This document shows, in pieces, positions 24,096-34,789 of a stretch of DNA of 64,000 nucleotides; the stretch's first letter is position 1; every line of letters starts with the position of its first letter. This DNA is from Eumeta japonica (lineage: Eukaryota; Arthropoda; Insecta; Lepidoptera; Psychidae). The stretch spans positions 682,001 through 746,000 of the forward strand of contig BGZK01000018.1 of the NCBI GenBank assembly GCA_005406025.1, written 5' to 3'. Position numbers and translations under genes: made by a program. The notes beneath the pieces were generated by a model. The model was not told where the DNA came from. It saw nothing but the letters and a program-made list of their open reading frames with translations, and made no database searches.

Positions 24096-25082
24096 GGTTA
24101 TTTGAAGAAATTGATTTAAACAGCAAGGAATAGCAATAAATTTCTCTTTATAAATATCAATTGGTGTGTGTGTTTTTTTTATTAATATCAAAGCATATAC
24201 TTAAGTGTCAATAAAGGTGTAATTTTTTATTCCTAACAGCACGTGCTAAATTTTTTTATTAGAATAATTTACTTATTATTGCATAAAATAAATTTATTAT
24301 TTGAAGGCTGCTTTCGTTTTTTGCAACGTATTTATTGTTTAAGGTGATGAACGCCAGCAAACAATGGGGTAGTTTATTATTATTTATATTGCTCTAAAAG
24401 TTAAAGCTTTTTTGTTTTATTGTAGTGAAAGCATTTTTTTTTTTCAACTTTAAATATACCTAAATAATAACTATTTAAATTCCTAATTAGACAGAGAAGG
24501 CGCAAGTATCCAATGACGTCATTGTTTACTAACACCAGAATAATGATAAACTCGCTTTTATGTAAGAAAGAGATGGCATAGAATTTATGATGTTTTGTAA
24601 TTCCTCGCTTTATAACCGATTTTAATTGTCAATCACTTTTAGTCATGATCTCTATTCAGTTTACATAATTTATTATCAATAATAATAATTTTAATATCAG
24701 TGAACTACCTTATCGTATTTCCATATCATTTATTCTTTCAATCGGTCAAATAAAGAACACATCACTAACGATACGTCACTGGATACTGAAATCACCCGTG
24801 ATTAAGAACGTATTACTCAATGATAGAATCCCGTGTAATTACAACTAGATAATCAATTATAACAATTTTAGAAATACAAACGATTTTTTTCTGATTTAAT
24901 TCGAATTTCACTATATATTTTTGTATTTGCTGTTGTGCATATTGAAAATAATATCTCGGATAATAACATTTAATCTGATTCGGGCACTGAATCACGCGAG
25001 CGCAAGATTAAAGATGTATCGTCAACAGCATTAAGAAAATTCGTGTTGCGATCGCAAGACGCAATATACCGTTTGTAATAGA
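24096..25082. other. AT-rich spacer with CRE palindrome
   Basis: No gene seen. At 24511-24524 lies CAATGACGTCATTG, a perfect 14-bp palindrome centred on the full cyclic-AMP response element TGACGTCA. Confidence 0.5.
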
Positions 25083-25115
25083 TTTGAATTTGGAATTTGA
25101 ATTTGAATTTGAATT
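25083..25115. repeat. Short (GAATTT)n tract
   Basis: About five tandem near-copies of TTTGAA/GAATTT. Direct observation. Confidence 0.85.
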
Positions 25116-25340
25116 AATCGATGTCGCGTCGTTGGAATTTGAGATATCACCGTTTGACCGGTGGATACTTCCCCGCCCCGTTACACACCTAGGCCTGTGG
25201 CGACTTTATTTGTAGGCGTTTGTGAAGGACGTTCGATACGCTTTTGTATGCTTTTAAGCATTGACCTTATGTACTTATTTGTAGACAATAAAAAAAAAAT
25301 GTTTCTCTGTGAATGTTGACCATAAACACTATCAATCTAA

Positions 25341-25382
25341 ACGATTTTACGTGGTGACACTAATGTCACCACGTAAAATCGT
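25341..25382. repeat. Perfect 19-bp palindrome with 4-nt spacer
   Basis: ACGATTTTACGTGGTGACA, then CTAA, then its exact reverse complement. The arms are flawless over 19 bp, so the structure is young or maintained. It may be the core of a very short miniature transposon or a hairpin-forming site. I have a weak memory of similar ACGTAAAATCG words being repeated in lepidopteran DNA. Confidence 0.7.
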
Positions 25383-25671
25383 ATCACGTTATTATATTAT
25401 ATAAGGGCTTGTACAATGCACATCTTTCCTACAGCTATAATGAACCTCATATGAAGTCGCTTGCTGTTGAGACGCTCGACGGCAGCCGTCGACAGCAAGT
25501 TGTTTTGCCGCCATGAACGTGGAAGCTTGCGGACGACATTTTGTTTTTTTCTTTTTTCCTTTTTGGTGGAATATAAAGAATACTGGTGCTTTTATTCCGG
25601 CGAAGAAAATGAATCATCATCGCTATAGTCTCTCCATTGATAATCATACATATTCGTTATTTTTCCAGAGG
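25383..25671. other. Spacer with second hairpin
   Basis: At about 25459-25498 the arms CTTGCTGT / ACAGCAAG enclose an inner TCGACGGCAGCCGTCGA hairpin. No gene seen. Confidence 0.4.
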
Positions 25672-25900
25672 TAATAAAAATATGAGCTCATTTTTTCTTT
25701 GTTCGGCGTGTGACTCGAACTACAAGCAAGCGACTGACTTTAACTTTGTACACGTCATGTCAACGGTGGCAGTTAGCGTTGGTGACTTCAGATCGAAATG
25801 CCCGTGTCGGCCGACGGTTGCCGGCAACCGAGTCGAACTCTGCCGTCGTGCGACCCGAAGGCAATCGACTTCGAATGATGTCCGTTTAAACTACTAAAAG
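25672..25900 (+). promoter_or_regulatory. GC-rich block with 16-bp palindrome
   Basis: A GC-rising segment that begins after an acceptor-like ATTTTTCCAG (ending about 25668). A 70-codon ATG frame (from 25681) crosses it without any known domain. At 25815-25830 CGGTTGCCGGCAACCG is a perfect palindrome; its half-sites GTTGCC and GGCAAC resemble RFX X-box halves but with no spacer. Either an orphan exon or a regulatory block; I lean to regulatory. Confidence 0.25.
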
Positions 25901-25984
25901 GAATTTCATCCGTAGGGGCCCTAAAAGCCAAAATTGCTCTTTCGTTATCCAATTTCATTAATCGAAAGTGCTCGAGTGAATTTA

Positions 25985-26601
25985 AAAGTGGGAGGAGAGG
26001 ATCAAATACGACCCAGGAGTTGATTTAGATGCTCTCCACCCACGTTTGTCGTTCATCAAAAGAACGGAGATGGAATGTGGATTTATCTTTATGATGCTAC
26101 GATGAAGCAAGAGTCGATACATTAAAAATACTAGATAAGAGAAATTCATTCCAATAAATTCAAGGTCTTTCGTTCAGCCGGAAAGATCAACGGCAGACCT
26201 AGCACCATTTTTTTAGATCATCAGAGGATTTGTTTGTTAGCTTATAAAGGTAAAAACTTCAACATTACGGGGGCGTTTTATGTACAAGTAAGGGCAGACA
26301 TTCAAAATAAAAGAGAGAGAAATGGAAAAAAAATCATCCAAATTACGAAATTTGAAACCATAGACCACCCGGCATACCGCCCAGACCTGACCCCCTTCTT
26401 GTTCTACTACTTCCAATTATCAACAGCTGAACTTTTGAACAAACAGAATGAAAAGTACTGTTATACGAACTTTTTGAAATTAACTGACAGATATAATAAA
26501 TGCTTTTGATAGAAGGGGATCGCGTTGAAAACTAAATAGAATTGTAACTACATTACTTTGTTTTCATATCTATATCGAGAAATTATTGAACGTCCCTCGT
26601 A
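25985..26601 (+). pseudogene. Mariner transposase relic 2
   Basis: Second copy of the same mariner lineage as at 22.9 kb. From about 26045 the translation gives HQKNGDGMWIYLYDA and MKQES, equivalent to TGDETWIYLYDPETKQQS. Shifted frames then give RSAGKING, and the chain continues to DHPAYRPDLTPFLFYYFQ (the HPPYSPDLAPSDFFLF block, third catalytic Asp kept). It ends with LTDRYNKCF. The middle catalytic block (HDNAP) is lost. The right terminal repeat at about 26573-26601 ends ATTGAACGTCCCTCGTA, close to that of relic 1. No left end or N-terminal DNA-binding domain is seen. Inactive through frameshifts and stops. Confidence 0.75.
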
Positions 26602-28109
26602 CCTCCTTATTGCAAGAAACGGCTGAATATTGCTGAAATACCACTGATGATCGTTTTTGATAGTAGATTTTCGCCTGGGCAATTGTTGAGTTAACTTTGA
26701 AAATATAATACTTTCTATTACTCTAATATTTCTAGTTGAGTGCTAAAGGAAAAAAAACCCGTTGTTCGTTTTGTAGGGCAAAGCTTCAGTATTTTCTATT
26801 ATTCAACGGTTAAAAATTTTATTGCAAACACATAAAAATAAAATAAATAACATCACGTATGTCATTTTTTCATTTCACTTTTCATTGCACGAAATAATCT
26901 TAAACGTCACAAATAGTGAAAGTTGTCCTATTAAATTTCACCGCCCTCATGGTTCAGCGACTTCTTCGGGCTAAAATAATATTTGTTTTTCTTGGGGCTT
27001 TCAACGAGACGCAATAATTTGCTGTCAGTTTCCACATAATATTTAAGTGTGAGGAGGACAATTTTGAGGTGCCCCTTAGGGAAAAACTGTACAATTTATA
27101 TTTTACTTAGTATTAAACATCATTAATGTTAAGAGATCAAAAGTATTTTCAAGATTTATTTACCTTTTTTTTTTTAACAATTTAATTCGATTGCAAAAGT
27201 CGTATTAAAGTGCTGCATAGCTATTCTCCATCAGTGATTTACATATTAAATCATAAAATCCTACGACGTATATAAATCATTTTAATGTCGATATTTAGGA
27301 TTTGTTTAGGTAAAATTGATATTGCTTTTCAATGGTCTGAAGATTCCTCTCGCATTTAATGTGCACTAACCGCATTGCACTTTTTTTGGTTTGAGAAGAA
27401 ATTTAATATTACAATAAATATGTATCGCATTTGATTTGATTGTATATAAATTTTATAATAAATAAATCATTATTTTAACACCGAAGCGCCAGTGGAGTGT
27501 AGTGATGTGACGGTGCTGCACTCTAGCGTCGAGCGCCGTTCACAGCTTGTAACGTGCGCTTACACTTCAGTGAGCACACCGGGGTAGCCCGCATTCCCTC
27601 TAATCACGAATCCTCTATCTCTAGCATACATTCAGTGCCTATACACTGATATACGCTATGATGCATTGTCACTTTAAGCTAATTGATCTCTATACAATAT
27701 TCATCGATATTGTAGAAATACCTGTGAGATGAAATAATAATTTAGGAAAATGTAGAAAACAAATTAAAAACATACTCAATTCCGATGTCTAACAAGTGTA
27801 TGGCATTAAAACCTATGCCAATAAAATAGCATCTTGTGTGTTTTAAATTATATGCCCAAATTTAAATTCCATAAAAATTACCAAATTACTATAATTTCTC
27901 TAGTAATTTAGCGATTTTACAGAGGTACCAGAGGCTATTAAACAGAAAATCACATAAATTACGAATATTATTGTAATTAAGAAATAAATATACTTACATT
28001 AACTTAAAGATGATTTAGGGCTGAATGTACTTCGCTTTGTCGATATTTTTCGATAGCAAACTATTGAACGCATCGATTAGTGTTGATAATGAGTACTTAC
28101 GTTTAGTGG
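26602..28109. other. AT-rich spacer with one GC-richer patch
   Basis: No gene seen. A patch at 27480-27610 is GC-richer (CGAAGCGCCAGTGGAGTG, TCGAGCGCCGTTCAC) without recognisable motifs and may be a conserved non-coding element. Confidence 0.45.
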
Positions 28110-28470
28110 TCAAATTCATTCGGGCCACTTGAGCGCCGATAATTCGATAAACGGTGGTTTACGCCCGCGGCGGCGTTATCAATTATTGCGGTATGAAGAC
28201 TCGAGTAAATTGGCTGGTTGATTCGGCGGAGTGGTTCGAGTGTCGTGATCGGTATGCGGGCGTATCTACTACCGGGAATGTACACGTGTATGAGGAGCTC
28301 GTTATAATTGGCGATAGGTGCTCTCGTCTCGAATGCGCCACCTCTTCGTTACATCGGATACCAGGGGAGCATGCGAGCTCGAGAGCTCTCGCATTACGCT
28401 TCGGCAACGGCTGTGCGAGATCGCGCTCGTGTTTGTTGTATTGTATATGTGTGTGTGTGTGTGTGTGTAC
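28110..28470. promoter_or_regulatory. GC-rich block ending in (GT)n
   Basis: About 330 bp of elevated GC/CpG (TTTACGCCCGCGGCGGCG, ATGCGAGCTCGAGAGCTCTC) followed by a (GT)n tract at 28449-28468. Frames of 118 codons plus, 128 minus and 65 plus overlap here, which argues for low stop density and not a gene. Possible enhancer or first exon; no family resemblance in any frame. Confidence 0.3.
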
Positions 28471-29964
28471 GAACGCTGTACCTATGTATGAATCTTTTAA
28501 AGTGACGTAACCGTGTCGCGGCTGTGGAGTATGCTTTGTTACTGGAATTTTAACATGGCTGTATAGCAAAGCGAATTAAGACCGGAAACGGTTTATGTTG
28601 CAGATGTATCGCCTTTGACGCGTTTGAATAATTATATATGTGTAGGTGAAAAATTATTCTGTATTTATGAGAGTTTGTGTCGTGAGAATGAATACTGTAT
28701 GGCTGCAATCCTGTAGCGGAATCTGAAACAATAAGAAAAAGTTGGATTACCAAACGACGTAGGTCGTAAATAAATTACATGTGTTTGTTATTTTTATTTA
28801 GTGAACGTAAATGATTAGCTTAAGAACAATGTTTTTTCCTTCTCATGTGACAAATTTATTATATAACATTTTGTTTAAAATTTACGTCTGGAGTAGATTG
28901 AATTCAAAACATTCAATAAATATGCTTTGTTTAATATCGCCAATGCGAAGATATAATACTGAGGGTAATAAATTTTGATTATAGATAATATAATAGGACA
29001 ATTATTTTAGATTTATTAAAATTTGTTATAAAGCGTATTTAATGAATAGTCCACATAGATAATTTGAAGTTATGTAAGTAAGTAATATGTAAGTATTCAT
29101 AACTATTTTACTCAGTTCATTTGATAGACTCATAGGTTTCTTTTGTTTAAATTACATTAAACACTGTTTTTACAAATTCTTACTTTCATCTCACCAAATA
29201 ATTTTAACAAAGGAGCACGACTGTTAGAATTACAGCGTCATCGTATATTCTGTAGACCTATGGCAATGGCAATGTATAAATCAGCGAGTGTGTGTTGACG
29301 GTTTGGCACAGTGCGGTCTTGACAATAAACAGTGTAGTTAATCAGTTTCCTAGTAATCCTTAGTAACCCCCAGAGTAAATTTTCACCGTGATCCTTGTAT
29401 TGAATGTATTTTTTTTTTTCGATTGTATCTTTACTTTAATTCTTTCAACTCAATGAATTAAAGTAAACCTACAATCGAATATAGATTTGTTTCTTGTTTC
29501 TAAAAAAATATGTTATAAAATATTAATTGTTTCTGCACGAAAAAAATCAAGTTATCTTTATTTAGATATAACAGAAAGTGATGCTATTACTTAATAGAAG
29601 ACAGTAAGTAGTATTACGTATTTATTTTTAGATTTACGATCAATGAATGGTACCTGATCGGTTCAAACGTTTTCCTGAGGGAGATCTAAAGCTTAGAAAA
29701 TATGTTCTGACTGATCTAAATTTCAATGAATAATTACTATACATGAGCTGCATTAGCTGTGCAACTGTGCAACAGCAGTGGCAATAATTATCGTCTGTCT
29801 GTAGTTTTAAAATCTTCATAATTCACCGAATGTACATAGGTGGAAACAGTACACAAAATATACATTCAACGAGTGCATAGCACCACTTTTTGAGATATAA
29901 TCATACGATCAAATATATCAGAATTAAAAAAAAATCCATTTTAACATAATAACAGTAAGGTTCT
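28471..29964. other. AT-rich spacer, no gene seen
   Basis: No supported gene, repeat or strong motif. A poly-T tract occurs at 29409-29419. Confidence 0.5.
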
Positions 29965-30070
29965 GTACATGTGATGAAAAAACGGAACCCTTATAAGACG
30001 ACTCTCGTATCCGTCTGTCTGTCTCTCAATTTATCTGTTGCAGCCTGTTTTTCCTGATCTGTAGGGAAAA
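29965..30070 (-). repeat. GGTTCCGT-tailed repeat, end fragment a
   Basis: ACGGAACCCTTATAAG, then CGTCTGTCTGTCTCTC: the reverse complement of the right end of the large element at 61.85-62.95 kb (GACGAAATT..GGGTTCCGT). Only the end is recognisable. Confidence 0.6.
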
Positions 30071-31331
30071 AGTTACAATACGGTACATATACAGCTAGGG
30101 TACCCAAGACGTATAGCGACGAATAAGGCGAATTCCGATTTTGGGGCAGAAATTTGGGATAAAGTAGAAAAAAATTGTTTTGTCATGCATAATAGGTATC
30201 ATGTATCTACCATGTGATAGAGTTTGTTATGAGAAGTATAAATATTTGTCAATCTAAACCCTGAAAAAGTTAATTTCTAAAGTGTACAATTTAAAAGATA
30301 TTTTAAGAAATAATTATACGAAAATCGACTATTCCCTTTCATAAGTCCGAAATTGCGAAGTTCAAAATTTTGAAAAATGTGGAATATTAGGCTTTTTTTA
30401 TTCTCTACAGGACAATCTAAAGAAATATCTGAAGTCTTTAAATTCTTATGAAGAACAAAGAAAAATGTGAATGCGTGTCATCTTTGAATGCATTAAAGTA
30501 AAACTTTTTTTTGTCGTTGTAGCAAATACATAAATACAAAATGCAAGATTGCAAAAATCAATAAGTCTTGTTATAGACTAAAAACTTGATCACGATTGGA
30601 AGCGAAATTGCTTTAAATAAAAACGTAGGAATTAATTTTCTACTTATAGGCGGAGGCGCAGGCACAGCTGGTTTCATTATTACAGATGATTGTTAATTAA
30701 TGTATTAGGGGCTTTACATTTTATAATGTTGGCGTTTTCGGATGCTGGCCACATTAAATTGAAAAATTTCAGGTTTGGTCACATTTAGAAATTAAAATTG
30801 ATTTCGTCGAATGTTTTCTTGATCCAAAAATATTTCAGTTACTGTTAAGTAATGTTTAAAGAAATTTTAATTCAATAATCATTAATTAATACTAGCAACC
30901 AACAGTCATTATGACCGTTGAGAATTAAAATGAAAATAAAAGAAAATCTTTAGTTTTATTTGCGTAATAATAAAAAATATATATTTTTTAGGGGTTTTTT
31001 GTCTATATATTTTATTAACTTAGTTTAATAGTAATAATCTATATTTAACTATCAACCGCATTCATGTCTACAAAAAAAATAATAAAAAAATAAGCAAATG
31101 ATGTTTGGTTCTAAATAGAGTAAAAATAAATAATTCAGAAAACTTAATATACTAAGTATCGCCGAAAATTATATGAAATCATGGATAGGTAAAAATTCAA
31201 GGCAAAACCTTTTCTATGATGGAATGTTTAATTATACAATTTATACTATTATATTAATATATCTGACACAGCATTTATTTTATTCTTTTCGATATATAGA
31301 TGATTATATAAAATATAACTTTATATAACAA
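30071..31331. other. AT-rich spacer with short glycine-coding stretch
   Basis: No gene seen. At 30628-30696 a stretch reads GGGAGTAGFIITDDC before a stop. It resembles, base for base in part, the small ATG frame at 31332 (see that entry). AT-only tracts dominate 30940-31300. Confidence 0.4.
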
Positions 31332-31394
31332 ATGAAGGAATTTATCCTGTCTGTCAATTCAGGTGGAGTCGGCGGTACAGGTAGTTATAGATAA
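31332..31394 (+). CDS. Possible 20-codon small ORF
   Basis: ATG-initiated frame reading MKEFILSVNSGGVGGTGSYR and stop, with an A at -3 (ACAAATG) that suits insect initiation. Its GC-richer core (GGTGGAGTCGGCGGTACAGG) stands out from the AT-only surroundings. About 700 bp upstream (30628-30680) a similar stretch, GGCGGAGGCGCAGGCACAG, preceded by the same GGAATTWAT-type word, is read in the same phase as GGGAGTAGF. Several differences fall at third positions. This could be a tiny duplicated peptide gene, two exons, or coincidence. Coding status is unproven. Confidence 0.15.
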   Translation: MKEFILSVNSGGVGGTGSYR

Positions 31395-31989
31395 AACTAT
31401 TATTAATAAAATAATTATTAATATCATATTAATTAATATAATTATTAGCAATACAATGATTATTATTAAATGATTATTCAAGAAATAAATATTAATAGTG
31501 GGGTTAAAATATTAGCTATCTGTTTTTGAATAATAATCAGTTTTTATTTTGAATGGTTTGGTGCCAAAACTAAAATTTAATTTATAAATATGGAATAGCG
31601 TAAACGGAGTACAGGTTTTATCCAACGTTGCTTTTGTCCAAAACAAGAAGGTTTTAATTAGTTTCAAGTCATCCTTACAAAAGTTTCACTTCAAAAACAT
31701 TTGTAAAGAGATACGGCTTATAAAACATGTTTATTTTTCTCGAGAACGAATGAAGTTTAAGTGATCTTATCGTTACTGGGGTAACCTACTTACACGAAAG
31801 ATTCAGATTCAAATGCTAGCTTACTCTATTTTTTTTACTAAGCGTTTTATTATCTTAGTTGTTGTAAAAAATTTCGGAACAGATTCCAATAAAACATGAT
31901 AATTAACAGGTAATGTAATAATTTATTATACAGAACTAACATCACGCAAATCCGTCTCGCACTTAGCTGTTTTTTCAAGTTTGTCAATC
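31395..31989. other. AT-rich spacer
   Basis: TAAT/ATTA-rich low-complexity DNA at 31395-31490. No gene seen. Confidence 0.5.
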
Positions 31990-32125
31990 CGATGTGTGCG
32001 GTACACGTTACAAGGGTGAGCATTCGTTACGACGACGTGGAACGACATGTAGAGGATACAATGGCGCACTGAGCGATCGCCTCAAGCGCACGGCGACGGT
32101 GGGAGCAGCTGCCGAAAATTGCTGA
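31990..32125. promoter_or_regulatory. CpG-rich island
   Basis: GC-rich block with CGTTACGACGACGTGG, GAGCGATCGCCTCAAGCGC and CGGCGACGGTGGGAGC in AT-rich DNA. No open frame of note. Candidate regulatory element by composition only. Confidence 0.25.
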
Positions 32126-32214
32126 CTTTGTATGAGTTGGTGTTGTTAACTACTGTTATTTACCAAAGGAGCGACAACGTTCGGAACACACGGCTCTTTA
32201 TATCATATTCGAGG

Positions 32215-32295
32215 GGCAAACCAGCGAGCGCACCATCAGAAAGTAGATGATCACCGCCGTCCATGAACACATGCAATCTCGGAGGAGTGTTAACG
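32215..32295 (+). repeat. CCGCCCATGGAC repeat, fragment c
   Basis: GGCAAACCAGCGAGCGCACC, GATGATCACCGCCGTCCATG, AACACATGCAATCTCGGAGG: diverged 5' part of the repeat seen complete at 38.65 kb. Confidence 0.6.
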
Positions 32296-32889
32296 TTTCG
32301 CTAAAATTGAACGATTAAAACGTTCAACGGTAGTAATACGTTATTTATTAGTAGACGTTTTTTAGAATCAAGTTGTTATTTTGATGAAAAATTAATATAA
32401 TTGTGTTGCACAACCAAAAAAAATGCTATTAAAATCGTCCCGAACTAGAAGTCTTCAAGTTTTTCAAAAATGGATGATAGAATAATGAAAAAATATTAAT
32501 AAAATAAAATGTGAATTGAACTGTAAAGTCGGAGATGTACTAGTAACAATTGAATAAATCGAGTGTTGAGAATCTATAGAGTGCTGATAAAATAATATCA
32601 AGCACTATTATTGAACCGAGTAGAGACAATTCTTGTATTACTAGAACATATAAATATTGCTATATATAATCATATTTAACCAAATAAAAAAGATTATGAA
32701 CAACGAATTGGGATTTAACACTGAGCGTGAGTAGCCCCGACATTGCTCGGTCTGGTTGAGGATTATTTTGCTCGAATAGGCACGTAATCTGCGAACAAGA
32801 ATTTCGGGATACCGTTGAAGTTGAAACGGCTCGCCACATAGGAATCTTCGACGCTATGTCGCACGAGTTGTATCGTCTTCGTGCATATT
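32296..32889. other. Spacer with unexplained minus-strand frame
   Basis: A 110-codon minus frame spans 32660-32992. Its upstream third is repeat (next entry). The remainder, about 32700-32870, is less AT-rich and reads IPMWRAVSTSTVSRNSCSQI and beyond. It matches no family I know and is probably an old mobile-element fragment or chance. Confidence 0.35.
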
Positions 32890-33020
32890 GATTTTCGTAG
32901 CCTATAAAATAAAAGCAACACTTATAGTTTCGTCTTGTCCGTCCGTATGACGGTTCATATGTCACAGTCTTGCAACTCTGCCATTTTTTCATCGATTTTA
33001 ATGAAATTATACTGGCAAAG
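32890..33020 (-). repeat. GGTTCCGT-tailed repeat, end fragment b
   Basis: The minus strand gives CATACGGACGGACAAGACG, AACTATAAGTGTTGC and TAGGCTACGAAA. These are the same landmarks in the same order as the right end of the element at 62.86-62.94 kb (ACGGACGG..GACGAAATTGTATGGG..GGCTACGGAA). Confidence 0.6.
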
Positions 33021-33654
33021 CGGACCGTTTAGGAAAAAAATAGGAATAGCTTTAGATATATAAAATCGAGAAATGAATTTTTTCATGTGGAGTGTCATTA
33101 GATAAGTACTTAAAATTGCATTAAAGGTTTTTAAGAGAACTTTCTTCTGAGTTCTATATTTTACGGTTTATTAGCTTTCAAGTCGTTAACTTTGCGCCGT
33201 CCTCTCAAAGTTTTGAATTACATATTTTATAAAATCTTAATAAATTGCTATTATAGACCCTCATAAATAAATTCAAAGAAAAATATGTTGATGGCGATAA
33301 ATGCAATCTGAAGTTTTAAAGATCGAGATAATTTTGATTTGACAATAGTAATAACCTAACCACATTGGCACGCATGTGGCTTTTAATACTCACACAATAG
33401 ATACCTACCTACCTTTCATGCATTTTTTACTTATACTCTTTTAAATTAATATTTTCGAATTTATAAGTAGCGACCTGAAGCCAGTTTGTTCTAAACCTAC
33501 TGCATTTTTAAATCTCGCGCTATTTTTATACTTTTTTAATGTATCAAAATATAAACATTTACAAAGCAGGCCAGGATTTTTTATTTATGACCGAATCCAA
33601 CAATTTATTTATGGACTATAAAATTCTGTCTGCGTCTTTGTTCTCCTGGACATG
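33021..33654. other. AT-rich spacer, no gene seen
   Basis: No supported feature. Confidence 0.5.
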
Positions 33655-33800
33655 GAAGAAATTTATAGATCCTTTAATATCAATTCCAGTTTAAACCCAA
33701 ACCCATTGGCACTCGCTTCTGCTTCTAATGCCAATCTTGATTCGATCCTGATTCTAAATCTAGTTACTATATCTATATGCAGCTCCACTATCGAAACTGA
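33655..33800 (-). repeat. Cryptic GATCGG-type repeat, copy 5 (short)
   Basis: Pyrimidine-rich plus strand with CTTGATTCGATCCTGATTC and AATTCCAGTTTAAACCC-like words; minus orientation. Shorter and more decayed than the copies at 12.3 or 51.8 kb. Confidence 0.35.
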
Positions 33801-34206
33801 AATAACAGAATAGTGTTAATTTTTACATTATTAATGTGGTATATTATATGGAAATTTGTTGAACCATTAAGCCATACAATAGAACCAAACAAATATTTTT
33901 TTTATTCTATAGTACACGATATGTAATACACATGTTTCATTTTTCAAATAATAATCTTAGTTTAAAGAAATATTTTTATTTTCATTCCAATTTGTTTGAA
34001 CGACTTTGTAAATACATATAGAATTTTTATGTACGTCTGTGTGACCGTAGTTTAACTAGAAAACTATTAATGCCATAAATCAGAAATTCGTTATAGTTAT
34101 ACATATTTGTCACATCTACTAAGTTAAAATATTGAAATTTTCAAAATATTTTATTCTTGAGCAGAAATAACAGATGTCCACATCTCTCTTGTTCCTTTGA
34201 AATACT

Positions 34207-34672
34207 GAGGGCATTTCATAAATAAGGTTGATTTTCATAACTAAAATTCATACACTTCTTTTTATACATGTGATAACTTGTTACAAAAAGTTTCTAATTC
34301 TCATTGTAAGAAAAGTATTAGTAAACCGAAAACAGGTGTTCTAACAATATATAAATGATAACCACATAAGTTACTGCGAAAGTTACGCGGGTAAGATCAA
34401 AGAACTTGGTGGTATTGACTTCCTACCACATCCGGCATTCAGTCCGGACCTTGCACCGTTAGACTATTATTAATTCAGATCCATTCTGTGTTAAAAGTAC
34501 TTTGAGTCTAAAGGAGTTTTTGATAATGCAGTGTGGCAATTCTTTGTATCTAAGTCAAAGGAATTAACAAGATAAATTATATTTTTAATGGGCTGTATTA
34601 TTAAAGATTAATTTGTGTGTGATTATTCAATACACAGAGTGAACATTAAAAACCGACTTTATTAATGAGACA
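34207..34672 (+). pseudogene. Mariner relic 3, internally deleted
   Basis: The frame at about 34400-34470 reads KIKELGGIDFLPHPAFSPDL followed by APLDYY. This is the mariner C-terminal catalytic block, with the third Asp in SPDLAP. A shifted tail includes FESKGVFDNAVWQFFVSKSK. The element seems bounded by degenerate inverted ends: left AGGGCATTTCATAAATAAGG near 34209, right CTTTATTAATGAGACACCT ending about 34672. They align in reverse complement with a few differences. Total length near 465 bp means most of the transposase is deleted. The coding sequence differs from relics 1, 2 and 4, so this is a separate mariner lineage. Confidence 0.6.
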
Positions 34673-34685
34673 CCTAAACAATGTA

Positions 34686-34789
34686 AGCTATATTCGATGT
34701 TAGTAAGTTGGGAATGAATTTCTTCTACGTGTACCCCATGACGTCATCATTAATTAGGTTACGAAAATACTGAAGCATCGAATATAGCT
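34686..34789. repeat. 14-bp inverted repeat around a CRE palindrome
   Basis: AGCTATATTCGATG (34686-34699) and its exact complement CATCGAATATAGCT (34776-34789) flank 76 nt. Close to the centre is ATGACGTCAT (34738-34747), a perfect palindrome holding the TGACGTCA core. It could be a ~104-bp miniature element or a regulatory cassette. Confidence 0.45.

Noticed and set aside
28183..28569. 128-codon minus frame as a gene
   Set aside because: It overlaps a 118-codon plus frame, runs through a (CA)n tract and has no domain. Low stop density in GC-rich DNA explains it.
30628..30696. GMC-oxidoreductase-like GGGxGTAG motif
   Set aside because: Only about nine residues match a generic nucleotide-binding glycine pattern, and the frame stops seven residues later.
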